NCBI GenBank assembly: GCA_022843945.1
Contig: JALHMR010000018.1
Location: 41,492-105,491 of the forward strand
Direction: 5' to 3'
DNA: 64,000 bases
Origin: Rhodospirillaceae bacterium
GTDB lineage: Bacteria > Pseudomonadota > Alphaproteobacteria > CACIAM-22H2
Both the position numbers and the translations under genes were made by a program. Shown in pieces: positions 15,891 to 24,660 of this stretch. Each line of letters starts with the position of its first letter. Positions within the stretch are counted from its first letter, which is position 1. Under the pieces are notes generated by a model, which was not told where the DNA came from, did no database searches, and worked only from the letters and a program-made list of their open reading frames with translations.

Positions 15891-16013
15891 GCCGCCTCCT
15901 GCGCGCCGTGATCGGAAGAAGCTCTAGCGGGATGAGCGCCGATTGCAGGGAATGTCTGTAGCCCCGACTGCCTCACAAGGGCGAGCTACCACCGGTGCGG
16001 CTTAGTCACTTGC

Positions 16014-16040
16014 AGCCTCGAACCACGAGGCTGTCTTTTT
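16014..16040 (+). terminator. Rho-independent terminator
   Basis: AGCCTCG, loop AACCA, CGAGGCT, then GTCTTTTT: a 7-bp stem with a T-run. It ends the DUF3768 transcript. The remaining part of 15891-16302 holds no gene that I can see. Confidence 0.75.
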
Positions 16041-16302
16041 GCACATTGTCTGAGGTGAGCTACTAATCGAGCTGCCGGATCGCGAGACTACTGCGCGGGG
16101 CGGCGGGCTAAATTTGTCTTTTGGATGAGGCTGCTACGCAGTTGCAGCTAGCAGCGACTCGGGCATTCAAGAGCCGAAAAAACGAGTATAGCGCGAATTG
16201 CCTTCGGCGGGGCCAGCCATGGTCAAAATATATCTGTTGCCGCGAATCGTAGGCACTGTAGCGTTTATGAGCTGAGGTTGTACTTCTTTGGAGGTTATGA
16301 CC

Positions 16303-16509
16303 ATGCCCACGAAACTAACCGAAGTTGAGTTGTCCATCAGGAGTTGTGCCGGCGGCAAATGCCCGACGGTCTACCGTTCCGACGACGGCCGTTATTTCGT
16401 TCAGGGCTACAAAGTAGGCGGCGAGATTAAGTCTCTGGCGCCGCTTCCGACGAGCGAAGATCTCGTGGAGATCAGCCAGGAACTGGCCGAAGCGTTGAAG
16501 ATCGCTTGA
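16303..16509 (+). CDS. Small protein paired with DUF6879
   Basis: 68 residues from ATG 16303, preceded by GGAGG at 16290 (an ATG at 16297 is also possible). It has a beta-rich core with SIRSCAGGKCPTVYRSDDG and YFVQGYKVGG, then an acidic helical end. I recognise no domain with certainty. It is 65 bp ahead of the DUF6879 gene and on the same strand. A small partner before a DUF6879 gene recalls Actinobacteria, where small proteins such as DUF397 sit beside it. Confidence 0.68.
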   Translation: MPTKLTEVELSIRSCAGGKCPTVYRSDDGRYFVQGYKVGGEIKSLAPLPTSEDLVEISQELAEALKIA

Positions 16510-16574
16510 AAGCGCGTGCGTAAGCAGGTGCGCCAGCATTGGCGCACCTGTGACGCACCAAGTATCATTTGCCC

Positions 16575-17144
16575 ATGCTTGATCCGATAGCCGCATATTA
16601 CGAGTGCGCTAAAGCTGATCTGGACGAATTCGGATCACGTTTCACGAGCTTTGGCCGCTCCGCCTATCGCTTGGAGATGTTGCCTGTCTACTCAGTGCCC
16701 GAAGAAGAAGCGGCGTTGCAGATGTTCCGGACCGATGGAAAGCAGCCACCCGCAGGCTTTAATAGTGAATGGCACGAAGTTCTCGATACAGCGCGAGATC
16801 AGGGCAAGCGATTTTCTCGAACGCGACTGATTCAGGAGGTTACGCCCTATATCAAGTTCGAGATCGCGTGGGGGTATAGCCGCAACATTCTGCATGGCGA
16901 GCAGATCAACATCGTAGAAATCTCCAGCCTCGAAGAGATCGCGAAGAAGGTTCCGGTATTGAACGACTTCTGGCTCTTCGATGAATGTGACGGATATCTA
17001 ATGCAGTACGACGCGATAGGAAGATTTCTTGGCGTTCTAAAACTTTCAGAAGACGCCGTTCCGTATTACGTCGCGTTAATGAATGAGCTGTGTGGTCAGG
17101 GCGTCGATATAGAGGCAGCGATAAGGCGGTTTGGAATCAGCTAG
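16575..17144 (+). CDS. DUF6879 family protein
   Basis: 189 residues from ATG 16575. The family pattern is clear: FGRSAYRLEMLPVYSVPEEE, a basic helix GKRFSRTRLIQEV, then IKFEIAWGYSRNILHGEQINIV, DFWLFDECDGYLMQYD and GRFLGVL. DUF6879 is best known from Actinobacteria, near XRE-type regulators, with no settled function. Here it sits between a small partner and a membrane-anchored protein, 24 bp apart from the latter. Presence in an alphaproteobacterial accessory region suggests transfer. Confidence 0.75.
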   Translation: MLDPIAAYYECAKADLDEFGSRFTSFGRSAYRLEMLPVYSVPEEEAALQMFRTDGKQPPAGFNSEWHEVLDTARDQGKRFSRTRLIQEVTPYIKFEIAWGYSRNILHGEQINIVEISSLEEIAKKVPVLNDFWLFDECDGYLMQYDAIGRFLGVLKLSEDAVPYYVALMNELCGQGVDIEAAIRRFGIS

Positions 17145-17168
17145 TCTCTTAGCCGATGCGGTCACTCT

Positions 17169-17678
17169 ATGTATGGTGCGCTTACGTCGCTGAATGTTTC
17201 CGAATGGTCAGCGGTGCTAACTGCAACCGCCACCGTCGTGTATACAGCCGGTACGTTTCTGCTGTGGGTATCGACGCGCCGGACCGCAATGCTGGTGTCG
17301 GCGCAGCTTAGCAAGCAGATCGCTATCGGGCAGAGCAATGCTTACCATGCGATCATCGACGCTCATAAGGACGTCTGGTTCCGCATAATCTCGGACGCCG
17401 ATTTGATGAAAGCATTTGGCGCAGACACCGACGCCATGCGGCGAAACATTCTGGGGACCATTCTTATCAACCACTGTGCTCGCATATTCATAGACTTAGA
17501 ACGAGGCGTCATTGATAAGGCAGAACTAGAAAGCTTCATACGTGACGCGCGCGATCTGTTCGGCATTCCGTTTGTAATGGAACGCTGGCAAGAGGTAAGA
17601 GGCTTCCATCAAAAGGCGTTCGCTGACTTCGTGGATGCCCTTAAGCCAAAACCAGCAGCACTTACAGGCAGAAGATGA
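17169..17678 (+). CDS. Membrane-anchored helical protein, DUF6082-like
   Basis: 169 residues. One N-terminal membrane helix (about 13-36, AVLTATATVVYTAGTFLLWV) is followed by a helical cytoplasmic domain with QSNAYHAIIDAHKDVWFRIISDADLMKAFG, a central INHCARIFIDLERG and a Trp-containing end. This layout resembles DUF6082 proteins, but I am not certain. It is the third gene of the DUF6879 cassette. A minus-strand terminator for alpA follows its stop. Confidence 0.58.
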   Translation: MYGALTSLNVSEWSAVLTATATVVYTAGTFLLWVSTRRTAMLVSAQLSKQIAIGQSNAYHAIIDAHKDVWFRIISDADLMKAFGADTDAMRRNILGTILINHCARIFIDLERGVIDKAELESFIRDARDLFGIPFVMERWQEVRGFHQKAFADFVDALKPKPAALTGRR

Positions 17679-17708
17679 AAAAAGGGGACCGGCTTGGACC
17701 CCGGCCCC
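17678..17708 (-). terminator. Terminator of the alpA-type gene
   Basis: Read on the minus strand, a GC-rich stem (GGGGCCGGGG / CCGGTCCCC with a 6-base loop) is followed by six T residues. It lies 8 bp past the stop of the AlpA gene. Confidence 0.6.
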
Positions 17709-17715
17709 CCGCCCT

Positions 17716-17922
17716 TTAAGAAGGAAGTGCGCGGGCTCGTTGAGAAACTCGCTCGTCAATCCAGGCTTCTACTTCTTCCGACAGCCACGCGACGCGACAC
17801 TGCCCGAGTTGTAACCGTTTAGGGAACCGCCCGGCGGCTTCGAGCCGTGCGATGTGTTGAAAGCTGTAAGGAATACCAAAGACAGACTTGAGTTCCTTCT
17901 TGCTGACCAGTTTCTGTGTCAT
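17716..17922 (-). CDS. AlpA-family regulator/excisionase
   Basis: 68 residues: LVSKKELKSVFGIPYSFQHI, a helix-turn-helix, then GRFPKRLQLGQCRVAWLSEEVEAWI, the typical AlpA/MerR-like winged helix of prophage and island excisionases. A stable hairpin in its leader (17929-17945) covers the likely ribosome-binding AAGGGG, so translation may be controlled. Confidence 0.85.
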   Translation of the reverse strand: MTQKLVSKKELKSVFGIPYSFQHIARLEAAGRFPKRLQLGQCRVAWLSEEVEAWIDERVSQRARALPS

Positions 17923-17928
17923 CGGACA

Positions 17929-17945
17929 CCCCTTCAGTGAAGGGG
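17929..17945 (-). promoter_or_regulatory. Leader hairpin over the alpA ribosome site
   Basis: CCCCTT, loop CAGTG, AAGGGG. On the minus strand the AAGGGG half is the likely Shine-Dalgarno sequence, six bases before the ATG, so the hairpin would hide it. Confidence 0.4.
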
Positions 17946-18059
17946 CATCGCGATGCCGCCAGTTAACCAGCTAGCAGGCGCCTAGAGGGTACTCGCGGCG
18001 GTTGTGCCGGGCAAGTTTGCGGTGTAGCTGTATGGGCGGCGCTACGAGTGCAGGATGGG

Positions 18060-18863
18060 ATGACGGACAAGAAGCGGCCCGACATTTTGGAGATCTGGGA
18101 TGAGATTCAGCATGATCCGCTGACCATCCCGCCGGCCGATTTTACCGGCATGACGACCGATGACGCGGTCGATGCGATCAAGGAATGGTTCGGCGAGAAC
18201 TTTGAGGACCCGGCGCAGTCGACGCCCTATGAAAGTGCGGAGGGCGGCTACCAATACATTTGGGGCGGTCCCTATGAGACGCGGGACATCATTGAGAACG
18301 TCTTCGCCGACGCGGCCTCTCAAGAGATCATAGACGCGGCGATCAGCGAGCTTGATGGCATTAGCACGGATTGGGTGCCGAACTCGCGGCGACTCCAGCC
18401 GCCAGAGGACGACGAGGAGCCGTCACCGGACAATGAGTTGGACCCGGCCGCGCTACACGCTCAACTGCAACAGCGGGTCAAAGACCTCGAAGAGACGCTC
18501 GGCCGCATTAAAGAGCTGCCGCCAGGCATAGGGCACAATCGGCCGCCCGAGCCGCTCGATCCGGAACCGCTCGACGAGAAAGATCGGCAGGAAATCGCAA
18601 CGGCATTGCAGACGCTGAAGGCGCAGCCGGTCGAGCCTCTGGACAAGGGCGCGGCGGCTGAAGCAGCTCTAGTCCAGATCGAGAGCAAGCGGGCGAAACT
18701 CGGGAAATGGCTGGCCAAGCAAGGTGATCTGTTCGTTACGGAAGCCGTGAAGGAGGCCGGAAAATGGGCGCCGCGGGTGATTTACTACCTTTTCGCGGAT
18801 CACTTGTTCGGACTAACGCAGATCATCCAAAAATGGCTTCACGCCATACAACCGCCGTTCTAG
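18060..18863 (+). CDS. Hypothetical protein with an IGHN-type motif
   Basis: 267 residues from ATG 18060. The N-terminal half is acidic and soluble. A coiled-coil segment (about 130-160, LHAQLQQRVKDLEETLGRIK) is followed by the motif PGIGHNRPPEPL, found in many uncharacterised alphaproteobacterial mobile-DNA proteins. A Lys/Ala-rich helical end has an aromatic stretch (WAPRVIYYLFADHLFGL). I do not recognise a function. Confidence 0.7.
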   Translation: MTDKKRPDILEIWDEIQHDPLTIPPADFTGMTTDDAVDAIKEWFGENFEDPAQSTPYESAEGGYQYIWGGPYETRDIIENVFADAASQEIIDAAISELDGISTDWVPNSRRLQPPEDDEEPSPDNELDPAALHAQLQQRVKDLEETLGRIKELPPGIGHNRPPEPLDPEPLDEKDRQEIATALQTLKAQPVEPLDKGAAAEAALVQIESKRAKLGKWLAKQGDLFVTEAVKEAGKWAPRVIYYLFADHLFGLTQIIQKWLHAIQPPF

Positions 18864-18982
18864 CAGAGGCAAACAAACACACAGCGCGTTCTTGACGCCG
18901 AATCAGTCGTAGCCCAGATACCTTCATGGGCGATGTTCAAAGGTCCCATGCTGGTCGACTTACTCTGCCCAGGACAATCGCT

Positions 18983-19202
18983 ATGCCGACCATTGAAACG
19001 ATCGTGCCGGGCTTCCCGGTCAACCTCGACCCGTCGACAAGTCGTCAACGCCAAGGCGATGCGGACGGCTGACGGCGTCGCAGTGAAGCTCGAAATGGCC
19101 AACGAGAATTTCGTGATGATCCGCGCCGACCAGGCGGACGAGCTGGTGAATTCGGGTTTTTTGCCCCGCCAGTTACGGGGAGCCTGGTGGCCCAATCTGT
19201 GA
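18983..19202 (+). pseudogene. Small gene broken by a frameshift
   Basis: The frame from ATG 18983 (MPTIETIVPGFPVNLDP) runs into a stop near 19070. A neighbouring frame continues with a convincing protein end: VVNAKAMRTADGVAVKLEMANENFVMIRADQADELVNSGF, ending at 19202. Joining them near 19040 gives one small protein of about 70 residues. Either the gene is broken or there is a base error. Confidence 0.4.
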
Positions 19203-19240
19203 CCCCAGTGTGACCCCGGCGCATTTCGCGGACAAAAAAA

Positions 19241-19269
19241 CGGCTGGTAAGCCATTGGCGTACCAGCCG
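19241..19269 (-). terminator. Hairpin with T-run on the minus strand
   Basis: CGGCTGGTA, an 11-base loop, TACCAGCCG, next to seven A residues (T on the minus strand) at 19234-19240. It would terminate minus-strand transcription. The rest of the 19203-19551 gap holds GC-rich repeats and the TAGTCCCC repeats. Confidence 0.5.
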
Positions 19270-19430
19270 AGTTGAACAGGGAGGCTTCACGTCTGGGAGA
19301 ATTCTCAGATGGCGTCCGGCGGTATCCGCCGACGTCCGCCGGCGCCTCATCATCATATTGAAATCAATAGAGTATCGTGCATAATCGTACGTGGTTGTCC
19401 GGCGGCATCAGAGGCCAGCCGTGTCGCCAT

Positions 19431-19509
19431 TAGTCCCCCATTAGTCCCCAAAGACCGGCACGTGGAATCTCCGATGTAGAGCCGGGTCGCCAGACCCCCG
19501 CTAGTCCCC
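19431..19509 (+). repeat. Three TAGTCCCC direct repeats upstream of the integrase
   Basis: TAGTCCCC occurs at 19431, 19442 and 19502, each preceded by C-rich sequence (CCAT or CCGC). They lie 43-121 bp before the integrase start. They may be arm-type binding sites for the integrase or regulator sites. Confidence 0.45.
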
Positions 19510-19551
19510 AGGACAGGGGGCACGCGCAGACGTGGAGCCTCGAGGACGACG

Positions 19552-20760
19552 ATGCTGCAGAAGTTCACCGACCGGTTCATTGCGTCGCTGAAGCCGCCGG
19601 GATCGGGGCGTCGCGAAGTGCGCGACAGCGAGGCGCCGGGCCTCGCCATCCGCGTCACCGCCGCCGGCGAGAAATCCTGGGCTGTGCGCTACAGCCCGAA
19701 GGACGCCCCGCAGCGGCGCGCGACCATCGGCCTCTATCCCGGCCTGTCGCTCTCCGAGGCCCGCGCCAAGGCCTACGACATCGCCGCCGCCGCGAAGCGC
19801 GGTATCGACCTCGTGGCCGGCGAGGAGCGGGCGCGGCTGGCGCGCCTGCAAACCGCCGGCCGCCCGCAGACCGTCCGGGAGCTGACCCGCAAATATGTCG
19901 AGGACCACGCCAAGGCGAATCACCGCCGCTGGAAGCTCACCGAGCGCATCTTCCAGATGCACGTCGATCCGAAGATTGGGCCCCTGTTGCTCGATGCCGT
20001 ACGGCGCGCCGACGTCGTCACCTTGCTCGACGATCTCCAGAACAAGAAGAAGCTGAACGCCCAGGTCAACCGGGTGCGCTCGCTCATCATCGCGGCGTTC
20101 AACTGGGCCATCGAGCGCGAGTGGATGCAGGCCAATCCGGCCGCCATCGTCCGCAAGCGGCGGATCGAGCATTCGCGCACCCGCGTCCTGACCGACAACG
20201 AGATCCGCGCCATCTGGAAGGCGGCGGTCAAGATCGGCTATCCGGGAGGGAACTTCCTGCGGGCGCTCATGCTGTGTTGCCAGCGCCGCAATGAAGTCCA
20301 GGAAATGCCGCGCAAGGAGATCAAGGACGACGGCAGTGACTGGATCATCCCGGCCAGCCGGAACAAGGGGAAACGCGACCATCTGATCCCCCTGTCGACG
20401 GCACTGCGCGAGCTGTTCGCCGGCACGCCGGAAGGCGGCCCGTACATGTTCTCAGCCAACGGCGAGCATCCCTACGCCGGCCAGGTCCGCCTCAAGCGCA
20501 TCCTTGATCGCGAGTGCGGGGTCAGCGACTGGACGTTTCACGATATTCGCCGGACAGTGTCGACGCGTATGGCAGAACTCGGAGTGTCGCTGGAAGTCCG
20601 TCGGCATCTTCTCAACCACGCTCGACCGAAGCTCGATCAGGTCTACAATGTCTATGAGTTCCGGGCCGAGAAACTGCGTGCACTCGAAGCTTGGGCCGAG
20701 CGCCTTAGGTGGATTGTGAGCGACAATCGAGATGCCAAGGTAGTGCCGCTGCGCCGGTGA
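19552..20760 (+). CDS. P4-type tyrosine integrase (DUF4102)
   Basis: 402 residues with the N-terminal DUF4102 arm-binding domain (FTDRFIASLKPP, REVRDSEAPGLAIRVT, RRATIGLYPGLSLSEAR), a core-binding domain and the catalytic domain: Arg in CCQRRNEVQEM, FHDIRRTVSTRM, LLNHARPKLDQVYN with the nucleophile Tyr. The motifs are present and the gene is full length. Such integrases serve genomic islands in tRNA genes. It lies directly before the metal-resistance island and may have delivered it. No clear attachment tRNA is seen here. Confidence 0.93.
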   Translation: MLQKFTDRFIASLKPPGSGRREVRDSEAPGLAIRVTAAGEKSWAVRYSPKDAPQRRATIGLYPGLSLSEARAKAYDIAAAAKRGIDLVAGEERARLARLQTAGRPQTVRELTRKYVEDHAKANHRRWKLTERIFQMHVDPKIGPLLLDAVRRADVVTLLDDLQNKKKLNAQVNRVRSLIIAAFNWAIEREWMQANPAAIVRKRRIEHSRTRVLTDNEIRAIWKAAVKIGYPGGNFLRALMLCCQRRNEVQEMPRKEIKDDGSDWIIPASRNKGKRDHLIPLSTALRELFAGTPEGGPYMFSANGEHPYAGQVRLKRILDRECGVSDWTFHDIRRTVSTRMAELGVSLEVRRHLLNHARPKLDQVYNVYEFRAEKLRALEAWAERLRWIVSDNRDAKVVPLRR

Positions 20761-20845
20761 CTCCCTCCAGGTTTGTTTTGCCCCTCTCGGACACCGGTTC
20801 GATCCCCATACGGACGAAAAGCGACTGGATGCGGCTGCAATGTGA

Positions 20846-21334
20846 TCAGGACTGTCGAGCCAAGCGCAATCTTATCCTCTCCATCTGATCGATCTCTCGG
20901 CGCTGCGCGGTGGCGATATCCCGGCATAAATCTTGTAATTCCTTGTCAGCGAGTTTGGCCTCCCGGCACATCAGTATCGCCCCGGAGTGGTGCGGTATCA
21001 TCGAAGCAATGAATTGCCGGTCGTCGATCAGGGCTTGGGTCCGAGTGCCGGCAAAGGCGCCGACGAAGGTCACGACTAGCCCGGCATAGAGCACGAGGTT
21101 AAGGCGCCGATCCTCATACATGCCGGCCATGGTCGCGAGCATCAATATGCCCATCGGTGCCACCATGGTCAGCGCCATATAGAACGTGTTGAGATTGTTC
21201 TCGAAGTCCCGCCAGCCGTCGATCATGGAGAACATGACGAGGTACATCACGATCAGGCTGAGCACCATGTTGACGGCGAACATGATGTAGGAGTGCCTTG
21301 ACCCAGCGTGGTGTTGCGTCGAGTGGCTCTTCAT
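20846..21334 (-). CDS. DUF305 membrane protein
   Basis: 162 residues. Three membrane helices (about 16-38, 49-72, 79-98) precede a C-terminal DUF305 segment with FIASMIPHHSGAILMCREAK and helix-rich ending. The His-His-Ser and Met residues could bind copper. It starts the minus-strand group next to DUF4396 and the copper chaperone. The His-rich N-terminus (HSTQHHAGSRH) also fits metal contact. Confidence 0.86.
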   Translation of the reverse strand: MKSHSTQHHAGSRHSYIMFAVNMVLSLIVMYLVMFSMIDGWRDFENNLNTFYMALTMVAPMGILMLATMAGMYEDRRLNLVLYAGLVVTFVGAFAGTRTQALIDDRQFIASMIPHHSGAILMCREAKLADKELQDLCRDIATAQRREIDQMERIRLRLARQS

Positions 21335-21385
21335 GGTGGTCCTCCGAGTCAGTGTAATGCGCTTCTTTTCTCCCCCGGTAACCCC

Positions 21386-21877
21386 TCAATGATGCTGCGC
21401 GTGCACGACCGCGTGGCCCATGCCGCGGCCAATGAGGTACCTGTTGACCGGGAAGGCCGCCACGGCCGCAATCGCAAGGGCCACCACCAGGCTTGCCCAA
21501 AACAGCCAATTTCCCAGGCCGGCATCCATGGCTCCTGGAATCACCAGCATGATGGCGTTATCGACGATCTCCATGATGGTGATGGAAGCCGTATCCGCCG
21601 CAAGCGCCAAGCCGACGACTTGCCGGATCGGCAGTCCTGTCTTGATCAGCGGCACCATCGTCAGGGCATAGCCGAAGAAGAACGCCAGCACGACGGCAAG
21701 GGCAACGGTTTCCCAGTTGCCCCAACCGAGCGCGGTGCCGATCACCATCCCCAACACTTCTCCGATCACGCAGCCTGTCAGGCAGTGGAGGGTGGCGAGC
21801 CACGCCGTACGGTTGAGCGAGGGCGTGCTCGCCGCATGCAGCCCGTGGTGGTGATGCCCCCCATGACTGGTGCCCAT
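21386..21877 (-). CDS. DUF4396 membrane protein
   Basis: 163 residues from the ATG at 21877; the longer frame upstream overlaps the copper chaperone gene. It has a His-rich start (SHGGHHHHGLHAA), then four membrane helices with TLHCLTGCVIGEVLGM and VEDN-like IMEIVDNAIML, matching DUF4396 proteins that accompany copper genes. It is 10 bp behind copZ, so likely in one transcript. Its role is unknown; metal-linked membrane protein is a fair guess. Confidence 0.82.
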   Translation of the reverse strand: MGTSHGGHHHHGLHAASTPSLNRTAWLATLHCLTGCVIGEVLGMVIGTALGWGNWETVALAVVLAFFFGYALTMVPLIKTGLPIRQVVGLALAADTASITIMEIVDNAIMLVIPGAMDAGLGNWLFWASLVVALAIAAVAAFPVNRYLIGRGMGHAVVHAQHH

Positions 21878-21887
21878 GATCGCTCTC

Positions 21888-22079
21888 CTAGCCAGGCTGA
21901 GCCGTGTAGCCCGCTGCCTTGATAGCCGCGACGACGCGGCTCGCGTCGTGCTGCCCAACAACATCAACAATGCCTTTCTTGAGATCGACCTTGACCTCAG
22001 CCGCGGGGGCTACCGTCTGGACTGCCTTGGTGACGGTTCCAACGCAATGGCCACAGGTCATACCGCTTACCTTGTACAT
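21888..22079 (-). CDS. copZ: Copper chaperone, HMA domain (CopZ-like)
   Basis: 63 residues making one HMA domain: KVSGMTCGHCVGTV with the CxxC metal site, then VKVDLKKGIVDVVG and AAGYTAQPG. It carries Cu(I) in the cytoplasm to the P-type ATPase that is encoded divergently. A MerR-type dyad (22121-22145) reads toward this gene. Confidence 0.9.
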   Translation of the reverse strand: MYKVSGMTCGHCVGTVTKAVQTVAPAAEVKVDLKKGIVDVVGQHDASRVVAAIKAAGYTAQPG

Positions 22080-22120
22080 CGTAGGTACTCCTCATCAGAT
22101 CAATGATGGATAGAAGGTGG

Positions 22121-22145
22121 GGTCTCCCATGATGGGAAGGTCAAG
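22121..22145 (-). promoter_or_regulatory. CueR-type operator for copZ
   Basis: On the minus strand: CTTGACCTTCCCATCATGGG then AGACC. It begins with a -35-like TTGACC and has the CCCAT/ATGGG dyad typical of copper-responsive MerR promoters. It would drive copZ and the genes after it. Confidence 0.65.
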
Positions 22146-22155
22146 GCGTCTTTCG

Positions 22156-22185
22156 CTTGACCCTCCTGCCATGGGAAGGTTCAAG
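22156..22185 (+). promoter_or_regulatory. CueR-type operator for copA
   Basis: CTTGACC, then CTCCTGCCATGGGA, then AGGTTCAAG: a -35-like TTGACC with the copper MerR dyad, 28 bp before the copA start at 22213. It shows that translation starts after this site and not at the upstream ATG 22117. Confidence 0.7.
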
Positions 22186-22212
22186 CTCCGGCCATTGCTT
22201 GGACCCAGGAGA

Positions 22213-24648
22213 ATGAACGTGTCTGTGTTTTCGTTTGGAGATAGGGCTGTGCAGGCGGAGCTCAACGAGCGGATATCAGCCGAGGCGGAGCAAGAGCTCA
22301 CCGTGAGCATCTCTGGTATGAGTTGCGCCTCGTGCGTAGGCCGCATCGAGCAAGCCCTGGCGACGGTCGACGGTGTAGGCAACGTGGCGGTCAACCTCGC
22401 GACCGAAAAGGCGAGCCTGACCGCTCGCCCCGGCGTCCCCTTAGAGGCCATCAAGAAGGCGATAGAGAGCGCGGGCTACGGCATGGAGACCGCAACGGTC
22501 AATCTCTCGATCAAGGGTATGACCTGTGCCTCCTGCGAGAGCCAAGTGGAAAAGGCGCTTAGGTCCGTACCTGGCGTCTCCTCCGCCGAGGTGAACCTCG
22601 CTCTGGAAACGGCTCGGGTGACGGGCACCGGCTTGAACACCGTCGCTCTAATAGGCGCGGTTGTCGACGCCGGTTATACAGCCTCTACCCGTGCTGACGA
22701 GACTGCCGCGGCACCTAAGCGGATCGAGGAGCTGCGCCTGATTGTCGCCGCGGTTCTTTCTTTGCCGCTCGTCATCCCCATGCTGTTCCTGCCCTTCGAC
22801 GTGGAATGGATGCTCCCCGGCTGGGCCCAGCTGGTGCTGGCCACGCCGGTGCAGTTCGGGTTGGGCTGGCGTTTCTATGTGGCGGGTTGGAAGGCGCTTA
22901 AGGCGCGTACCGGCAACATGGATCTCCTGGTGGCCCTGGGCACGACGGCCGGCTGGGGGCTCAGCACCTATCTGTTGCTCAATGCCCACCCTGGCCATAT
23001 GCCGCACCTCTATTACGAAGCGTCGGCCGTGGTGATCACGCTCGTCTTGCTCGGCAAGTACTTCGAGTCCAAGGCCAAGCGGCAGACGGCTGCTGCAATT
23101 AAAGCGCTTATGAAGTTAAGACCGGAGACGGCGCGGGTTCGCCGCGACGGTGTCGATGTCGATGTCGCTGCTACGGAAGTGGTTGTCGGCGACCATGTAG
23201 TGGTGCGGCCAGGCGAGCGCATCGCCGTGGACGGCGTTGTCGTCGAGGGCCAGAGCCAGGTCGATGAGTCGCTTCTGACCGGCGAGAGCCTGCCTGTACC
23301 CAAGAACCAGGATGATCGGGTCACTGGCGGCGCTATCAACGGCGAAGGGCTGCTCCTCGTGCGGACGACGGCTGTCGGGACAGAGAGCACGCTTGCACGC
23401 ATCATTCGGTTGGTTGAAAGCGCCCAGGCCGCCAAGGCGCCGATCCAGCGCACGGTCGACAAGATCAGCGCGGTGTTTGTGCCGGTCGTATTGGCGATCG
23501 CTGCAGCCACGTTCGTCGGCTGGTGGATGGTGACGGGCGACGTGGAGACGGCCATTCTGAATGCGGTCGCGGTCCTGGTCATTGCCTGCCCTTGCGCTCT
23601 GGGCCTTGCGACGCCGACCGCCATCATGGCCGGCACGGGGGTCGCCGCCAGTCACGGTATTCTAATCAAGGACGCCGAGGCCCTGGAGATTGCCCATTCG
23701 GTACGTACTGTTGCCTTCGACAAGACCGGAACCCTGACGCTGGGGAAGCCCGCGGTCGTCGCCTGGGTCGCGCATGGAATCCCAACCGATGAGCTGCAAG
23801 CAATCTCAGCCTCGCTTCAGGCGGGCAGTGAGCATCCGCTTGGCAAGGCCGTGGTAGCAGCTGCCCGCTCTTCAGGAGTTGTCCTGTCTCCAGTCAGCGA
23901 AACCCGTGCGTTGGCAGGACGCGGCATCGCCGGCTCAATCGAAGGCCGCCATCTACGGATGGGAAGTCTTCGTTTCATGACCGAGCTCGGAGTTTCTACC
24001 GATTCCCTGGCTGATCAGGCGAGGGCTCTGGAAGGCCAGGGCCGGACCGTATCTTGGCTGGCTGAGCTCCAGCCCAACCGGCTGCTTGGACTGGTTGCCT
24101 TTGGTGACGAGCCCAAGCCGACAGCTGCTTTGGCCGTAACGCAGCTGAGCGCCATCGGCGTTACGAGCGTTATGCTCACGGGAGACAATGCCGGGAGCGC
24201 CCGGCGCGTCGGTGAGCTGCTGGGAATTACCCGGATCGTCGCTGAGGTGTTGCCGGAGGACAAGGCGGCCGTCGTTTCCCAGCTCAAGGCAGACCACGGC
24301 ATCGTTGCGATGGTTGGCGACGGCATCAATGATGCGCCGGCCCTGGCGGCCGCGGATGTCGGCATTGCGATGTCCACCGGTACTGACGTCGCTATGCAGG
24401 CTGCCGGGATCACGCTGATGCGCGGTGATCCATCCCTTGTGGCGGCAGCGATCGACATTTCACGTCGCACCTACTCTAAGATCCGGCAGAATCTCTTCTG
24501 GGCTTTCATCTACAACCTTGTCGGAATACCACTGGCAGCGCTGGGCATGCTGAGCCCTGTTATCGCCGGCGCGGCCATGGCCCTGTCCAGTGTGAGCGTT
24601 GTCGCCAACGCGCTGCTGCTGCGGCGTTGGCGGCCGCGCATTTCATAA
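22213..24648 (+). CDS. copA: Cu(I)-exporting P-type ATPase CopA
   Basis: 811 residues from ATG 22213, behind CCAGGAG and downstream of the CueR box; an upstream ATG at 22117 is inside the promoter region. Two HMA domains (GMSCASC 35-41, GMTCASC 102-108) are followed by the P1B-type membrane region with the CPC motif 459-461, the phosphorylation site Asp503-KTGT, and the hinge [11 protein letters not shown]. It pumps Cu(I) out of the cytoplasm. The cueR gene follows 12 bp later. Confidence 0.96.
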   Translation: MNVSVFSFGDRAVQAELNERISAEAEQELTVSISGMSCASCVGRIEQALATVDGVGNVAVNLATEKASLTARPGVPLEAIKKAIESAGYGMETATVNLSIKGMTCASCESQVEKALRSVPGVSSAEVNLALETARVTGTGLNTVALIGAVVDAGYTASTRADETAAAPKRIEELRLIVAAVLSLPLVIPMLFLPFDVEWMLPGWAQLVLATPVQFGLGWRFYVAGWKALKARTGNMDLLVALGTTAGWGLSTYLLLNAHPGHMPHLYYEASAVVITLVLLGKYFESKAKRQTAAAIKALMKLRPETARVRRDGVDVDVAATEVVVGDHVVVRPGERIAVDGVVVEGQSQVDESLLTGESLPVPKNQDDRVTGGAINGEGLLLVRTTAVGTESTLARIIRLVESAQAAKAPIQRTVDKISAVFVPVVLAIAAATFVGWWMVTGDVETAILNAVAVLVIACPCALGLATPTAIMAGTGVAASHGILIKDAEALEIAHSVRTVAFDKTGTLTLGKPAVVAWVAHGIPTDELQAISASLQAGSEHPLGKAVVAAARSSGVVLSPVSETRALAGRGIAGSIEGRHLRMGSLRFMTELGVSTDSLADQARALEGQGRTVSWLAELQPNRLLGLVAFGDEPKPTAALAVTQLSAIGVTSVMLTGDNAGSARRVGELLGITRIVAEVLPEDKAAVVSQLKADHGIVAMVGDGINDAPALAAADVGIAMSTGTDVAMQAAGITLMRGDPSLVAAAIDISRRTYSKIRQNLFWAFIYNLVGIPLAALGMLSPVIAGAAMALSSVSVVANALLLRRWRPRIS

Positions 24649-24660
24649 GGAGCGATCACC

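Noticed and set aside
20775..20820. T-loop-like sequence CCGGTTCGATCCCC after the P4-type integrase
   Set aside because: The stem does not pair and no anticodon or D-arm precedes it, so there is no tRNA support.
22117..22212. Longer copA start at ATG 22117
   Set aside because: The stretch contains the CueR-type promoter boxes, and ATG 22213 has a good ribosome site.
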